Origin: an uncultured Mediterranea sp.
Lineage (GTDB): Bacteria > Bacteroidota > Bacteroidia > Bacteroidales > Bacteroidaceae
Length of the DNA: 5,622 nucleotides
Assembly: GCA_946007445.1 (NCBI GenBank)
Contig: CAMGAL010000149.1
Location: 1 to 5,622, forward strand
Direction: 5' to 3'
How positions within the stretch are numbered: position 1 is the stretch's first letter; each line of letters begins with the position of its first letter. Positions 1 through 5,622 of the stretch are shown here, piece by piece. The notes under the pieces were generated by a model that was not told the DNA's origin, made no database searches, and saw only the letters and a list, made by a program, of their open reading frames with translations. The position numbers and the translations under genes are program-made.

Positions 1-1119
1 CACCTCGGCCACCAGGGGATTCTTGTGCAGGTAGTTATCCACCTCGTTCTTCACGAAGTCGCCCACATACTTGTTGATGGTGGGGCCGGCCGGCCGGTTC
101 TCTTGCGGGATGGCGGGCCACATGTTGTTGCTGCCCAGCTTGGTCTTGGTCTGGCTCTCGAACATCGGCTCCTCCACGTCGAGGGCGATGGCGGCCACCA
201 GGCCGTTGCGTATGTCGGCATACTCTTGGTTCTTGTTGAAGAACTCCTTGATGGTGCGGGCTATGTGCTCCTTCAGGGCGCTCTGGTGGGTACCGCCCTG
301 GGTGGTGTGCTGTCCGTTGACGAAGGAGTAGTACTCCTCGCCATACTGGTTGGTGTGCGTGAAGGCTATCTCGATGTCCTCGCCTTTGAGGTGGACGATG
401 TCGTAGAGCCCCTCGGCGGTCATGTTGTCCTTCAGCAGGTCCTCCAGGCCGTGGCGCGACACGATGCGCTGGCCGTTGTAGAGGAAGGTGAGGCCCGTGT
501 TCAGGTAGGTGTAGTTGCGCAACAGGGTCTCCACAAACTGGGGCTGGAACTGATAGCCCGTGAAGAGGGTGTTGTCCGGCTCGAAGAAGATGTAGGTGCC
601 GTTCTCCTCCGTGCTGTCCTCGGTGGTGTCGCTCTGTAGCACGCCTCGCTCGAAGAGGGCGCGGCGCACCTTGCCGTCGCGGTAGCTGGCCACCTCGAAG
701 CGGCTGCTCAGGGCGTTCACCGCCTTGATGCCCACGCCGTTGAGGCCTACGCTCTTCTTGAAGGCCTTCGAGTCGTACTTGCCGCCGGTGTTCAGCTTGC
801 TCACCGCCTCGATGAGCTTGCCTTGCGGGATGCCTCGGCCATAGTCGCGCACGCTGACTCGCAGGCCCTCCTCGATGTTGACCTCAATCCGCTTGCCGGC
901 TCCCATCTTGAACTCGTCGATGGAGTTGTCCATCACCTCCTTGAGCAGCACGTAGATGCCGTCATCGCTCTGCTGCCCGTCGCCCAGGCGGCCGATGTAC
1001 ATACCCGAACGCACACGGATGTGCTCCATGTCGTCCAGATGGCGTATGTTCTCTTCGTTGTATGCCACCGGAGCCTCTTCCAGCGGCAGTGCTTCGCTGA
1101 TATTTTGTTCTTCTTCCAT
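1..1119 (-). CDS. parE: DNA topoisomerase IV subunit B, N-terminal part (runs off left edge)
   Basis: This is the ATPase half of a type IIA topoisomerase B subunit, which with ParA/ParC relaxes and decatenates DNA in the cytoplasm. Reading leftward from the ATG at 1119-1117 gives 373 residues with no stop before the window edge. The GHKL ATP-binding features are all visible: catalytic Glu61 and Asn65 in KEVMDNSIDEF, the DYGRGIP motif at 92-98, the ATP-lid glycine loop VGLNGVGIKAVNALS around 124-138, and the transducer-domain QTK (Gln323, Lys325) in ESQTKTKLGSNNM. The TOPRIM and C-terminal parts lie outside the window. I favour ParE over GyrB because the opening (MEHIRVRSGMYIGRLGDG, then DGIYVLLKEVMDNSIDE) follows the Bacteroidota ParE pattern, whereas GyrB of this phylum has KRPAMYIG and HHLVYEVVDNSIDEA. 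The DYGRGIP motif has Tyr where GyrB usually has Asn. It is transcribed divergently from the antiporter and has its own promoter. Confidence 0.93.
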   Translation of the reverse strand, partial: MEEEQNISEALPLEEAPVAYNEENIRHLDDMEHIRVRSGMYIGRLGDGQQSDDGIYVLLKEVMDNSIDEFKMGAGKRIEVNIEEGLRVSVRDYGRGIPQGKLIEAVSKLNTGGKYDSKAFKKSVGLNGVGIKAVNALSSRFEVASYRDGKVRRALFERGVLQSDTTEDSTEENGTYIFFEPDNTLFTGYQFQPQFVETLLRNYTYLNTGLTFLYNGQRIVSRHGLEDLLKDNMTAEGLYDIVHLKGEDIEIAFTHTNQYGEEYYSFVNGQHTTQGGTHQSALKEHIARTIKEFFNKNQEYADIRNGLVAAIALDVEEPMFESQTKTKLGSNNMWPAIPQENRPAGPTINKYVGDFVKNEVDNYLHKNPLVAEV

Positions 1120-1141
1120 GCTATGCAGATAGGTTTCCGTG

Positions 1142-1173
1142 CAAATTTACGCAGAAAATCGGAGGTGGGCAAA
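1142..1173 (-). promoter_or_regulatory. Bacteroides-type promoter for parE
   Basis: On the minus strand, TTTG (1173-1170) is followed after exactly 20 nt by TAAATTTG (1149-1142). This fits the primary sigma-factor promoter known from Bacteroides (-33 TTTG, 19-21 nt, -7 TAnnTTTG) with no mismatch in the conserved positions. Transcription would begin near 1135-1137, leaving a leader of about 15-20 nt before the parE ATG at 1119. Transcript mapping has not been seen; the call rests on the match and its position. Confidence 0.72.
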
Positions 1174-1193
1174 TGAGTATAGAATATTTTATG

Positions 1194-1201
1194 TAGTTTT
1201 G
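1194..1201 (+). promoter_or_regulatory. Candidate -7 element for the antiporter operon
   Basis: TAGTTTTG matches the Bacteroides -7 consensus TAnnTTTG and lies about 20 nt before the antiporter ATG, so transcription would start roughly at 1205-1210. The expected -33 TTTG is absent: the tetramer 20 nt upstream (1170-1173) is CAAA, which is the parE -33 box on the other strand. The site is therefore weaker than the parE promoter, or needs an activator, or is a chance match. Confidence 0.4.
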
Positions 1202-1220
1202 TACCCAAAAACGATTTTTG

Positions 1221-2216
1221 ATGATGGATACATTCTTGCTTTTAGGAGGATTGCTCCTCATACTGCTGGGTGCGAATGGCCTGACCGATGGGGCCGCAGC
1301 CGTGGCCAAGCGGTTCCATATCTCCGACATGGTCATCGGCCTGACCATTGTGGCCTTCGGTACGTCGGCGCCCGAACTGACGGTCAGCGTGGCTTCGGCC
1401 CTGAAGGGCAGTGCTGACATAGCTGTGGGCAATGTGGTGGGCAGCAATCTGTTCAACACGCTGATGATCGTGGGTTGCACCGCCCTGACAGCTCCCATCC
1501 TGGTGACGCGCAACACGCTGGTCAAGGAGATTCCCCTCTGCATCCTGGCCTCGCTGGCCCTCCTGGTGTGTGCCAACGATCTCTTGCTGAACGGTTCGGC
1601 GGCCAATCGCATCGACCGTACCGACGGCTTGCTGCTGCTCTGCTTCTTCGCCATTTTCCTGAGCTATACGTTTGCTATCGCCCGAGGAAAAAACAACGCC
1701 CCCGGGGGGGAAGCGGCAGATGCCCCTGAACATGCTTCACCCGACGAGCCCATTGCCTCCCTGCCTCTGTGGCGCTCGCTCCTCTACATCGTGGGCGGAC
1801 TGGCTGGACTCATCGTGGGTGGCAACCTCTTCGTGAGCGGTGCTTGCGGCATTGCCCGGGGCCTGGGTGTCAGCGAAGGGGTCATCGGACTGACCTTGGT
1901 GGCCGGTGGCACCTCGCTGCCCGAGCTGGCCACCAGCATCGTGGCCGCCTTGAAGAAGAACCCCGAGATAGCCATCGGCAACGTCATCGGCAGCAATCTC
2001 TTCAATATCTTCCTCGTCTTGGGAGCTTCGGCCACCATCACTCCTCTGGGCCTGCAGGGCATCGGCTCTTTCGACCTGCTCTGTCTGGTGGGCAGCAGTG
2101 TGCTGCTTTGGCTGGTCGGCATCTTCTACGGCAAGCGCCTCATCACCCGCCTGGAGGGATGCATCCTGGTGGCCGGCTATGTGGCCTATACCGCGTGGCT
2201 CATCTACCATCTGTAA
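1221..2216 (+). CDS. Calcium/sodium antiporter, CaCA family (YrbG type)
   Basis: An inner-membrane cation antiporter of the Ca2+/cation superfamily, expected to exchange Ca2+ for Na+ or H+. The 331-residue protein has the family's internal inverted duplication. The alpha-1 repeat (about 40-80) holds GLTIVAFGTSAPEL with Glu52, then GNVVGSNLFN. The alpha-2 repeat (about 213-253) holds GLTLVAGGTSLPEL with Glu225, then GNVIGSNLFN. These glutamates and the neighbouring Ser/Asn residues form the cation sites in family structures such as NCX_Mj. About ten hydrophobic segments flank a hydrophilic loop at roughly 145-175, rich in Asp, Glu and Pro. Length is normal for prokaryotic members. ATG codons stand at 1221 and 1224, and an in-frame TTG at 1218 is less likely as a start. 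There is no clear Shine-Dalgarno motif, as is usual in Bacteroidota. The next gene follows after 24 nt, suggesting co-transcription. Ion specificity cannot be read from sequence. Confidence 0.92.
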   Translation: MMDTFLLLGGLLLILLGANGLTDGAAAVAKRFHISDMVIGLTIVAFGTSAPELTVSVASALKGSADIAVGNVVGSNLFNTLMIVGCTALTAPILVTRNTLVKEIPLCILASLALLVCANDLLLNGSAANRIDRTDGLLLLCFFAIFLSYTFAIARGKNNAPGGEAADAPEHASPDEPIASLPLWRSLLYIVGGLAGLIVGGNLFVSGACGIARGLGVSEGVIGLTLVAGGTSLPELATSIVAALKKNPEIAIGNVIGSNLFNIFLVLGASATITPLGLQGIGSFDLLCLVGSSVLLWLVGIFYGKRLITRLEGCILVAGYVAYTAWLIYHL

Positions 2217-2240
2217 GTTCATTTTAAATCAAGAAATAGC

Positions 2241-3371
2241 ATGATAACTATACAAAAAGTTACCACCTCAAGCGAACTGAAGAAATTCATCCGCTTCAAC
2301 TACGAGCTCTACAAGGAGAATCCCTACTCCGTGCCCGACCTCTATGACGACATGCTCCACACCTTCAGCCGCCGGAAGAACGCCGCCTTCGAGTTCTGCG
2401 AGGCCGACTACTTCCTGGCCTTGCGCGAGGGCAAGGTGGTGGGCCGCGTGGCCGCCATCATCAACCACCGGGCCAACGAGACCTGGGGCAAGAAGGAGGT
2501 GCGCTTCGGCTGGATAGATTTCATCGACGACCCCGAAGTGTCCGAGGCACTGCTCCGCACCGTCGAGGAGTGGGGCCGCCAGCGCGGCATGACCCACATC
2601 CAGGGCCCTCTGGGCTTCACCGACTTCGATGCCGAGGGTATGCTCGTCGAGGGCTTCGACCAGCTCAGCACCATGGCCACCATCTACAACTACCCCTACT
2701 ATCCGCAGCACATGGAGCGTCTGGGCTATACGAAGGATGCCGACTGGGTGGAGTACAAGATCTATGTGCCCGACGCCATCCCCGAGAAGCATAAGCGCAT
2801 CTCCGACCTCATCCAGCGCAAGTACAACCTGAAGGTCAAGAAGTTCACCTCTGCCAAGGAGCTGGAGCAGCAGTATGGGCAGGCCATCTTCAAGCTGATG
2901 AACGAGGCCTACAGCCCCCTCTACGGCTACTCGGCCCTCACTCCCAAGCAGATAGACCAGTATATCAAGATGTATCTGCCTATCCTCGACCTGCGCATGG
3001 TGACCCTCATCACCGATGCCGACGACCAACTGCTGGCCGTAGGCATCTCCATGCCCTCGCTGGCCGAGGCCCTGCAGAAGAGTCATGGCCGCCTGTTGCC
3101 TTGGGGCTGGTACCACCTGGGCCGCACCCTCATCCTGAAGAAGTATCCAAAGGAACTCGACCTCCTGCTCGTGGCCGTCAAGCCTGAGTATCAGAACAAG
3201 GGAGTCAATGCCCTGCTCTTCTCCGACCTCATCCCCGTCTATCAGCAGCTGGGCTTCGAGTATGCCGAGAGCAATCCCGAGCTGGAGCTGAACGGCAAGG
3301 TGCAGGCGCAGTGGGATTACTTCAAGACCGAGCAGCACAAGCGCCGCCGCTGCTTTGTGAAGCCCCTCTAA
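2241..3371 (+). CDS. GNAT-fold acyltransferase-like protein, YghO / bacterial ceramide synthase-like family
   Basis: A 376-residue cytosolic protein with no signal peptide or membrane segment. The central stretch has the signature I associate with the YghO/bCerS-like family: GPLGFTDFDAEGMLVEGF (122-139), then a YNYPYYPQHMERLGY block (149-163) and DWVEYKIYVP (168-177). The C-terminal half ends in a GNAT-like acyl-CoA-binding motif, LLLVAVKPEYQNKGVNALLF (308-327), where QNKGVN fits the Q/R-x-x-G-x-G/A pyrophosphate loop with Asn at the last position. In Caulobacter a member of this family acts as a ceramide synthase that N-acylates a long-chain base using acyl-CoA. Many Bacteroidales make sphingolipids, so a similar role is possible, but that is inference and no other sphingolipid gene lies in the window. 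It may instead acylate another amine. It sits 24 nt after the antiporter and 12 nt before the lipoprotein gene. Codon use is strongly G/C-ending, like the antiporter and permease. The fold call is firm; the substrate is unknown. Confidence 0.78.
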   Translation: MITIQKVTTSSELKKFIRFNYELYKENPYSVPDLYDDMLHTFSRRKNAAFEFCEADYFLALREGKVVGRVAAIINHRANETWGKKEVRFGWIDFIDDPEVSEALLRTVEEWGRQRGMTHIQGPLGFTDFDAEGMLVEGFDQLSTMATIYNYPYYPQHMERLGYTKDADWVEYKIYVPDAIPEKHKRISDLIQRKYNLKVKKFTSAKELEQQYGQAIFKLMNEAYSPLYGYSALTPKQIDQYIKMYLPILDLRMVTLITDADDQLLAVGISMPSLAEALQKSHGRLLPWGWYHLGRTLILKKYPKELDLLLVAVKPEYQNKGVNALLFSDLIPVYQQLGFEYAESNPELELNGKVQAQWDYFKTEQHKRRRCFVKPL

Positions 3372-3383
3372 TGCTCAGGCAGT

Positions 3384-4217
3384 ATGCAGTGGAAAGCGAT
3401 TCTCGTAGGATGGTTGGCCGCTCTCATGTTCGTCGCTTGTGGTGATGATGAGGTGGCTGTGGACGAGGTGGTGGATATGAACACCTCGCCCGATGCCTTT
3501 ACCTGCTATGTATATCGTTTGCCCAACCTCAACCAGAAGATATGGAATCGGTTGGGCACGCTGGAAGAGATGTATCAAGCTACCGCCATCCCCCAAAGCA
3601 AGCTCCGTAAGATGAGCGCCGAGGGCTTGTCGCACACCTGTATGTATTGGCCGCTATATAACAACTTCACAGCCTATCCCACAGCTTCGTTGAGTCAGTA
3701 TGATGCCATCCATATCATGATAGGCTACTTCAATGGTTTGGAGGAACTTACTCGCCGTAGTGAGGGAGGACATGCTTTGCTGAAGCTCTACAAGTATTTC
3801 CGTATCGGGACGGAACCCCGCGACCATTGGAATTTTGAGGCACCTATGAGTGAATTGTGTTCCTTCATGCGTAAGGATTATCTGGAGTTGCTGCTTACCA
3901 CCGAGTACTGGACACCCCACTTCACTCGCTCTGAGTTGAGGGAGTTGGGCTGGATAGTGGAAGATCAGATTCAGCAAGCCGTAGCCGATGTCAATCAGAG
4001 TTGGAGGGGCACCCTCCTCTATTCCTATGCTCTGTGGTCGCGTATCCTGCTCTGTTACGATACGCTGGAGGGTGATGCCCTGCTGACTTCCGATGAGCGC
4101 GATTTGTGTGAGAAGAACATCAAATACTTGGGTATGCCTGAATTGGAAGACTTGAAGGGGGCAGTTGGTTTTATTGATGCCAAGAAACAGATTGTACTAG
4201 GTGTACCCCAAACTTAA
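3384..4217 (+). CDS. Predicted lipoprotein of unknown function, possibly surface exposed
   Basis: A 277-residue protein that I cannot place in a named family. The N-terminus is a type II signal peptide: MQWK, a hydrophobic core, then FVAC with Cys19 as the likely lipidated residue (Phe at -3 is slightly atypical). The mature protein begins CGDDEVAVDE, and acidic residues directly after the cysteine resemble the lipoprotein export signal that sends Bacteroidota lipoproteins to the cell surface. The body looks mostly helical and rich in Leu, Tyr and Trp. The segment at about 60-128 (IPQSKLRKMSAEGL, then FNGLEELTRR and ALLKLYKYF) resembles a pattern I loosely recall from other hypothetical secreted Bacteroides proteins, but I cannot name it. 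There is no catalytic motif or transmembrane segment after the signal. It starts 12 nt after the acyltransferase stop. Codons such as ttg, tgt, tat and ttt are much commoner than in its neighbours. An ATG at 3371 overlapping the previous stop is in another frame and does not encode the signal peptide. Confidence 0.8.
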   Translation: MQWKAILVGWLAALMFVACGDDEVAVDEVVDMNTSPDAFTCYVYRLPNLNQKIWNRLGTLEEMYQATAIPQSKLRKMSAEGLSHTCMYWPLYNNFTAYPTASLSQYDAIHIMIGYFNGLEELTRRSEGGHALLKLYKYFRIGTEPRDHWNFEAPMSELCSFMRKDYLELLLTTEYWTPHFTRSELRELGWIVEDQIQQAVADVNQSWRGTLLYSYALWSRILLCYDTLEGDALLTSDERDLCEKNIKYLGMPELEDLKGAVGFIDAKKQIVLGVPQT

Positions 4218-4259
4218 AAACTCAATAACTTAAAAACTTACAAACTCAAAAACTCAAAA
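4212..4259 (+). repeat. Six-unit octamer tandem repeat (ACTYAAAA) forming the rbfA leader
   Basis: Six consecutive 8-bp units fill the gap before rbfA: ACTTAAAA, ACTCAATA, ACTTAAAA, ACTTACAA, ACTCAAAA, ACTCAAAA. The first contains the stop codon of the lipoprotein gene (TAA at 4215-4217), and the last base of the sixth is the A of the rbfA ATG. The result is an unstructured, A-rich leader without a Shine-Dalgarno motif, which suits Bacteroidota translation initiation. A related array precedes the permease gene. Whether it has a function or is a product of replication slippage is unknown. Confidence 0.85.
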
Positions 4260-4591
4260 TGGAAACAACCCGTCAGAACAAAATAGCCCGCCTGCTCCAG
4301 AAGGAGCTGAGCGACATCTTCCTGTTGCAAACCAAAGCCATGCACGGCGTGCTGGTGTCGGTCAGTGCCGTCCGCATCAGCCCCGACCTCAGTGTGGCTC
4401 GTGCTTACCTCAGCGTGTTCCCCTCCGACCGCGGTGAGGAGATCATCAAGAACGTCAATGCCAACATGAAGTCCATCCGCTACGAGCTGGGTACGCGCGT
4501 ACGCTTCCAGCTGCGCATCATTCCCGAACTGAAGTTCTTCCTTGACGACTCGCTGGACTACTTGGAGCATATCGACGAACTGCTGAAATAA
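4259..4591 (+). CDS. rbfA: 30S ribosome-binding factor A
   Basis: RbfA binds free 30S subunits and helps mature the 5' end of 16S rRNA, also supporting growth in the cold. The 110-residue protein is a single KH-type domain of normal family length. Recognisable parts are the N-terminal helix RQNKIARLLQKELSDIF (5-21), the strand region VSAVRISPDLSVARAYLSVF (35-54), and the family signature from about 73 to 105: IRYELGTRVRFQLRIIPELK followed by FFLDDSLDYLEHI. The ATG at 4259 is the only sensible start: it directly precedes the conserved ETTRQNKIARLLQKEL opening, and an octamer repeat runs into it. In many bacteria rbfA sits by infB or truB, but here it lies between a lipoprotein gene and an ABC permease gene; I believe the rbfA-permease pairing is common in Bacteroidales. 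Confidence 0.95.
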   Translation: METTRQNKIARLLQKELSDIFLLQTKAMHGVLVSVSAVRISPDLSVARAYLSVFPSDRGEEIIKNVNANMKSIRYELGTRVRFQLRIIPELKFFLDDSLDYLEHIDELLK

Positions 4592-4609
4592 TTTCGGTAT
4601 ATCAGTTTC

Positions 4610-4652
4610 AGTTTTTAGTTTAAGAACCCAAGAACTCATAAACTCAAAAACT
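4610..4652 (+). other. AT-rich inverted repeat between rbfA and the permease gene
   Basis: AGTTTTTAGTTT (4610-4621) can pair with AAACTCAAAAACT (4640-4652): twelve base pairs with one bulged C, enclosing a loop of 18 nt. Because the right arm is part of the octamer array, the left arm could equally pair one register later (4648-4660). The stem is almost all A-U with two G-C pairs, so it is weak and has no trailing U run of the usual intrinsic-terminator kind. It might modulate read-through or access to the permease start, or be a by-product of the repeat. Confidence 0.35.
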
Positions 4653-4665
4653 CAAAAACTAAACA
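4626..4665 (+). repeat. Five-unit octamer tandem repeat (ACTCAAAA) upstream of the permease gene
   Basis: Five 8-bp units end exactly at the base before the permease ATG: ACCCAAGA, ACTCATAA, ACTCAAAA, ACTCAAAA, ACTAAACA. The central units are identical to the last two units of the array before rbfA, while the outer ones have decayed. The array gives an A-rich leader with no Shine-Dalgarno motif. A further degenerate unit (GTTTAAGA, 4618-4625) may precede it. Confidence 0.82.
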
Positions 4666-5622
4666 ATGAATCTGCCGCTCTTCATCGCCCGCCGATACCT
4701 CTTCTCTCAGAAGAAGCACCATGCGGTCAATGTCATCTCCGCCGTCTCGGTGTGTGGGGTGGCCTTGGCCACGCTGGCCTTGATCTGTACGCTGTCCGTG
4801 TTCAACGGCTTCCGCGACATGGTGGCCGGATTCTTCACGGCCTTCGACCCCGAACTGAAGATTACCGCCGTGCAGGGCAAGGTGTTCGACCCGCGCGAGC
4901 AACGCCTGCAGGAGGTCAAGGCCCTGCCTCAGATAGAGGTGTGGAGCGAGACGCTGGAAGAGAATGCCATGGTGCGCTACAAGGAGCGCCAGGTCATGGT
5001 GGTCATCAAGGGGGTGGAAGACAACTTTGAACAACTCACCGACATCGACAGCCTGCTCTATGGGGCCGGCCGATTCCTGCTGAAGGACGAGGTGGTGAAC
5101 TATGGCGTGCTGGGCGTGGATCTGGTCTCCATGCTGGGCACGGGGCTGCAATTCATCGACCCCCTGCAGGTCTATGCCCCCAAGCGCAATGTCCGCGTCA
5201 ACATCGCCAACCCCTCGGCCGCCTTCAGCCACGATTACCTCTTCTCGCCGGGTGTGGTCTTTGCGGTCAACCAGCAGAAGTACGACTCCCACTACATCCT
5301 CACCTCCCTCTCCTTTGCCCGTCGCCTCTTTCGCTACGATACCGAGGTGTCGGCCGTCGAGCTGAAGCTGAAGCCCGGCAGCGACACGCAGGCCGTCAAG
5401 CGGCAGGTGCGCCGCATCCTGGGCGACCGTTTTCGCGTGGAAGACCGCTACGAGCAGCAGGCCGATGTGTTCCGCATCATGGAGGTGGAGAAGCTCATCT
5501 CCTACCTCTTCCTCACCTTCATCCTCGTCATAGCCTGCTTCAACATCGTAGGCTCCCTCTCCATGCTCATCCTCGACAAGCGCGACGATGTGGAGACCCT
5601 CCGTCACCTGGGGGCCGACGAC
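4666..5622 (+). CDS. ABC transporter permease, LolC/LolE/FtsX type, N-terminal part (runs off right edge)
   Basis: Inner-membrane permease of the MacB/FtsX-like group, most similar in layout to LolC/LolE, which with the LolD ATPase release lipoproteins from the inner membrane toward the outer membrane. The 319 residues visible to the edge contain the N-terminal IARRYLFSQKKHHAVNVISA opening typical of LolC/E proteins, transmembrane segment 1 at about 22-46, the SVFNGFRDM motif just after it, a periplasmic domain of about 225 residues (50-275), and transmembrane segment 2 at about 276-302. The segment DKRDDVETLRHLGADD (304-319) matches the cytoplasmic coupling helix that contacts the ATPase, seen in LolE-like proteins as DKR, acidic residues, LR and GA. 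Two more membrane segments would be expected beyond the window. No ATPase gene is present here, so LolC/E function is inferred; a different substrate is possible. It starts 74 nt after rbfA and is preceded by an octamer repeat. Confidence 0.88.
   Translation, partial: MNLPLFIARRYLFSQKKHHAVNVISAVSVCGVALATLALICTLSVFNGFRDMVAGFFTAFDPELKITAVQGKVFDPREQRLQEVKALPQIEVWSETLEENAMVRYKERQVMVVIKGVEDNFEQLTDIDSLLYGAGRFLLKDEVVNYGVLGVDLVSMLGTGLQFIDPLQVYAPKRNVRVNIANPSAAFSHDYLFSPGVVFAVNQQKYDSHYILTSLSFARRLFRYDTEVSAVELKLKPGSDTQAVKRQVRRILGDRFRVEDRYEQQADVFRIMEVEKLISYLFLTFILVIACFNIVGSLSMLILDKRDDVETLRHLGADD

Noticed and set aside
25..639. Plus-strand open frame (204 codons) across the parE region
   Set aside because: It is in codon register with parE on the other strand and yields only a Val/Leu/Gly-rich sequence. 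The minus strand carries all the GHKL ATPase motifs.
1218..1220. TTG as the antiporter start codon
   Set aside because: Two ATG codons follow immediately (1221 and 1224), so a TTG start would add a single residue and is less likely. I used 1221.
2268..3338. Long antisense open frame (356 codons) opposite the acyltransferase gene
   Set aside because: It is the mirror of a gene with strong G/C third positions, which removes stops on the opposite strand. Its translation is a low-complexity mix of Leu, Val, Gly, Glu and His with no family motif, while the plus-strand protein has clear GNAT features.
3371..3373. ATG overlapping the acyltransferase stop codon as the start of the next gene
   Set aside because: It is in a different frame from the lipoprotein gene. 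The ATG at 3384 gives a complete lipoprotein signal peptide.
4212..4665. CRISPR-like array
   Set aside because: The units are 8 bp and directly adjacent with no spacers, so this is a short tandem repeat and not CRISPR.
4636..5607. Long antisense open frame (323 codons) opposite the permease gene
   Set aside because: Same artefact: His-, Asp- and Gly-rich, no domain, and fully overlapped by the recognisable LolC/E-type permease.
1..5622. New defence or mobile system
   Set aside because: No nuclease, helicase, recombinase, transposase, toxin-antitoxin pair, reverse transcriptase or tRNA-linked attachment site was seen. All genes but the lipoprotein gene belong to recognisable families.

Overview
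This window reads as a chromosomal housekeeping segment from a member of the Bacteroidota, most likely order Bacteroidales. The evidence is a Bacteroidota-style type IIA topoisomerase B subunit, a Bacteroides-type promoter (TTTG, 20 nt, TAnnTTTG), A-rich leaders without clear Shine-Dalgarno motifs, and a lipoprotein whose acidic residues just after the lipidated cysteine resemble the surface-export signal of this phylum. Most genes strongly prefer G or C at third codon positions, so this is a relatively GC-rich member. Genus cannot be fixed from the sequence alone.

Layout. On the minus strand, 1119 down to 1 is the N-terminal part of topoisomerase IV subunit B (parE); the gene runs off the left edge. 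A compact divergent intergenic region (1120-1220) carries a near-ideal promoter for parE and a weaker candidate for the rightward genes. All remaining genes point right: a CaCA-family calcium/sodium antiporter (1221-2216), a GNAT-fold acyltransferase-like protein of the YghO / bacterial ceramide synthase-like type (2241-3371), a small predicted lipoprotein of unknown function (3384-4217), the ribosome maturation factor rbfA (4259-4591), and the start of a LolC/LolE/FtsX-type ABC transporter permease (4666 to the right edge).

The first three rightward genes are 24 and 12 nt apart and are probably co-transcribed. The leaders of rbfA and of the permease are different: each is filled by an 8-bp tandem repeat (consensus ACTYAAAA) that runs right up to the ATG. 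This is the most unusual non-coding structure here. No gene-free stretch exceeds about 100 bases, and I saw no RNA gene, insertion sequence, CRISPR array or phage feature.

Functionally, two of the rightward genes may touch the cell envelope (possible sphingolipid acylation, lipoprotein trafficking), the lipoprotein may be surface exposed, and the antiporter is an inner-membrane cation transporter; rbfA serves 30S subunit maturation. The window contains no obvious new multi-gene system. The best leads are the acyltransferase-like gene, the phased octamer leaders, and the lipoprotein gene, whose composition differs from its neighbours.
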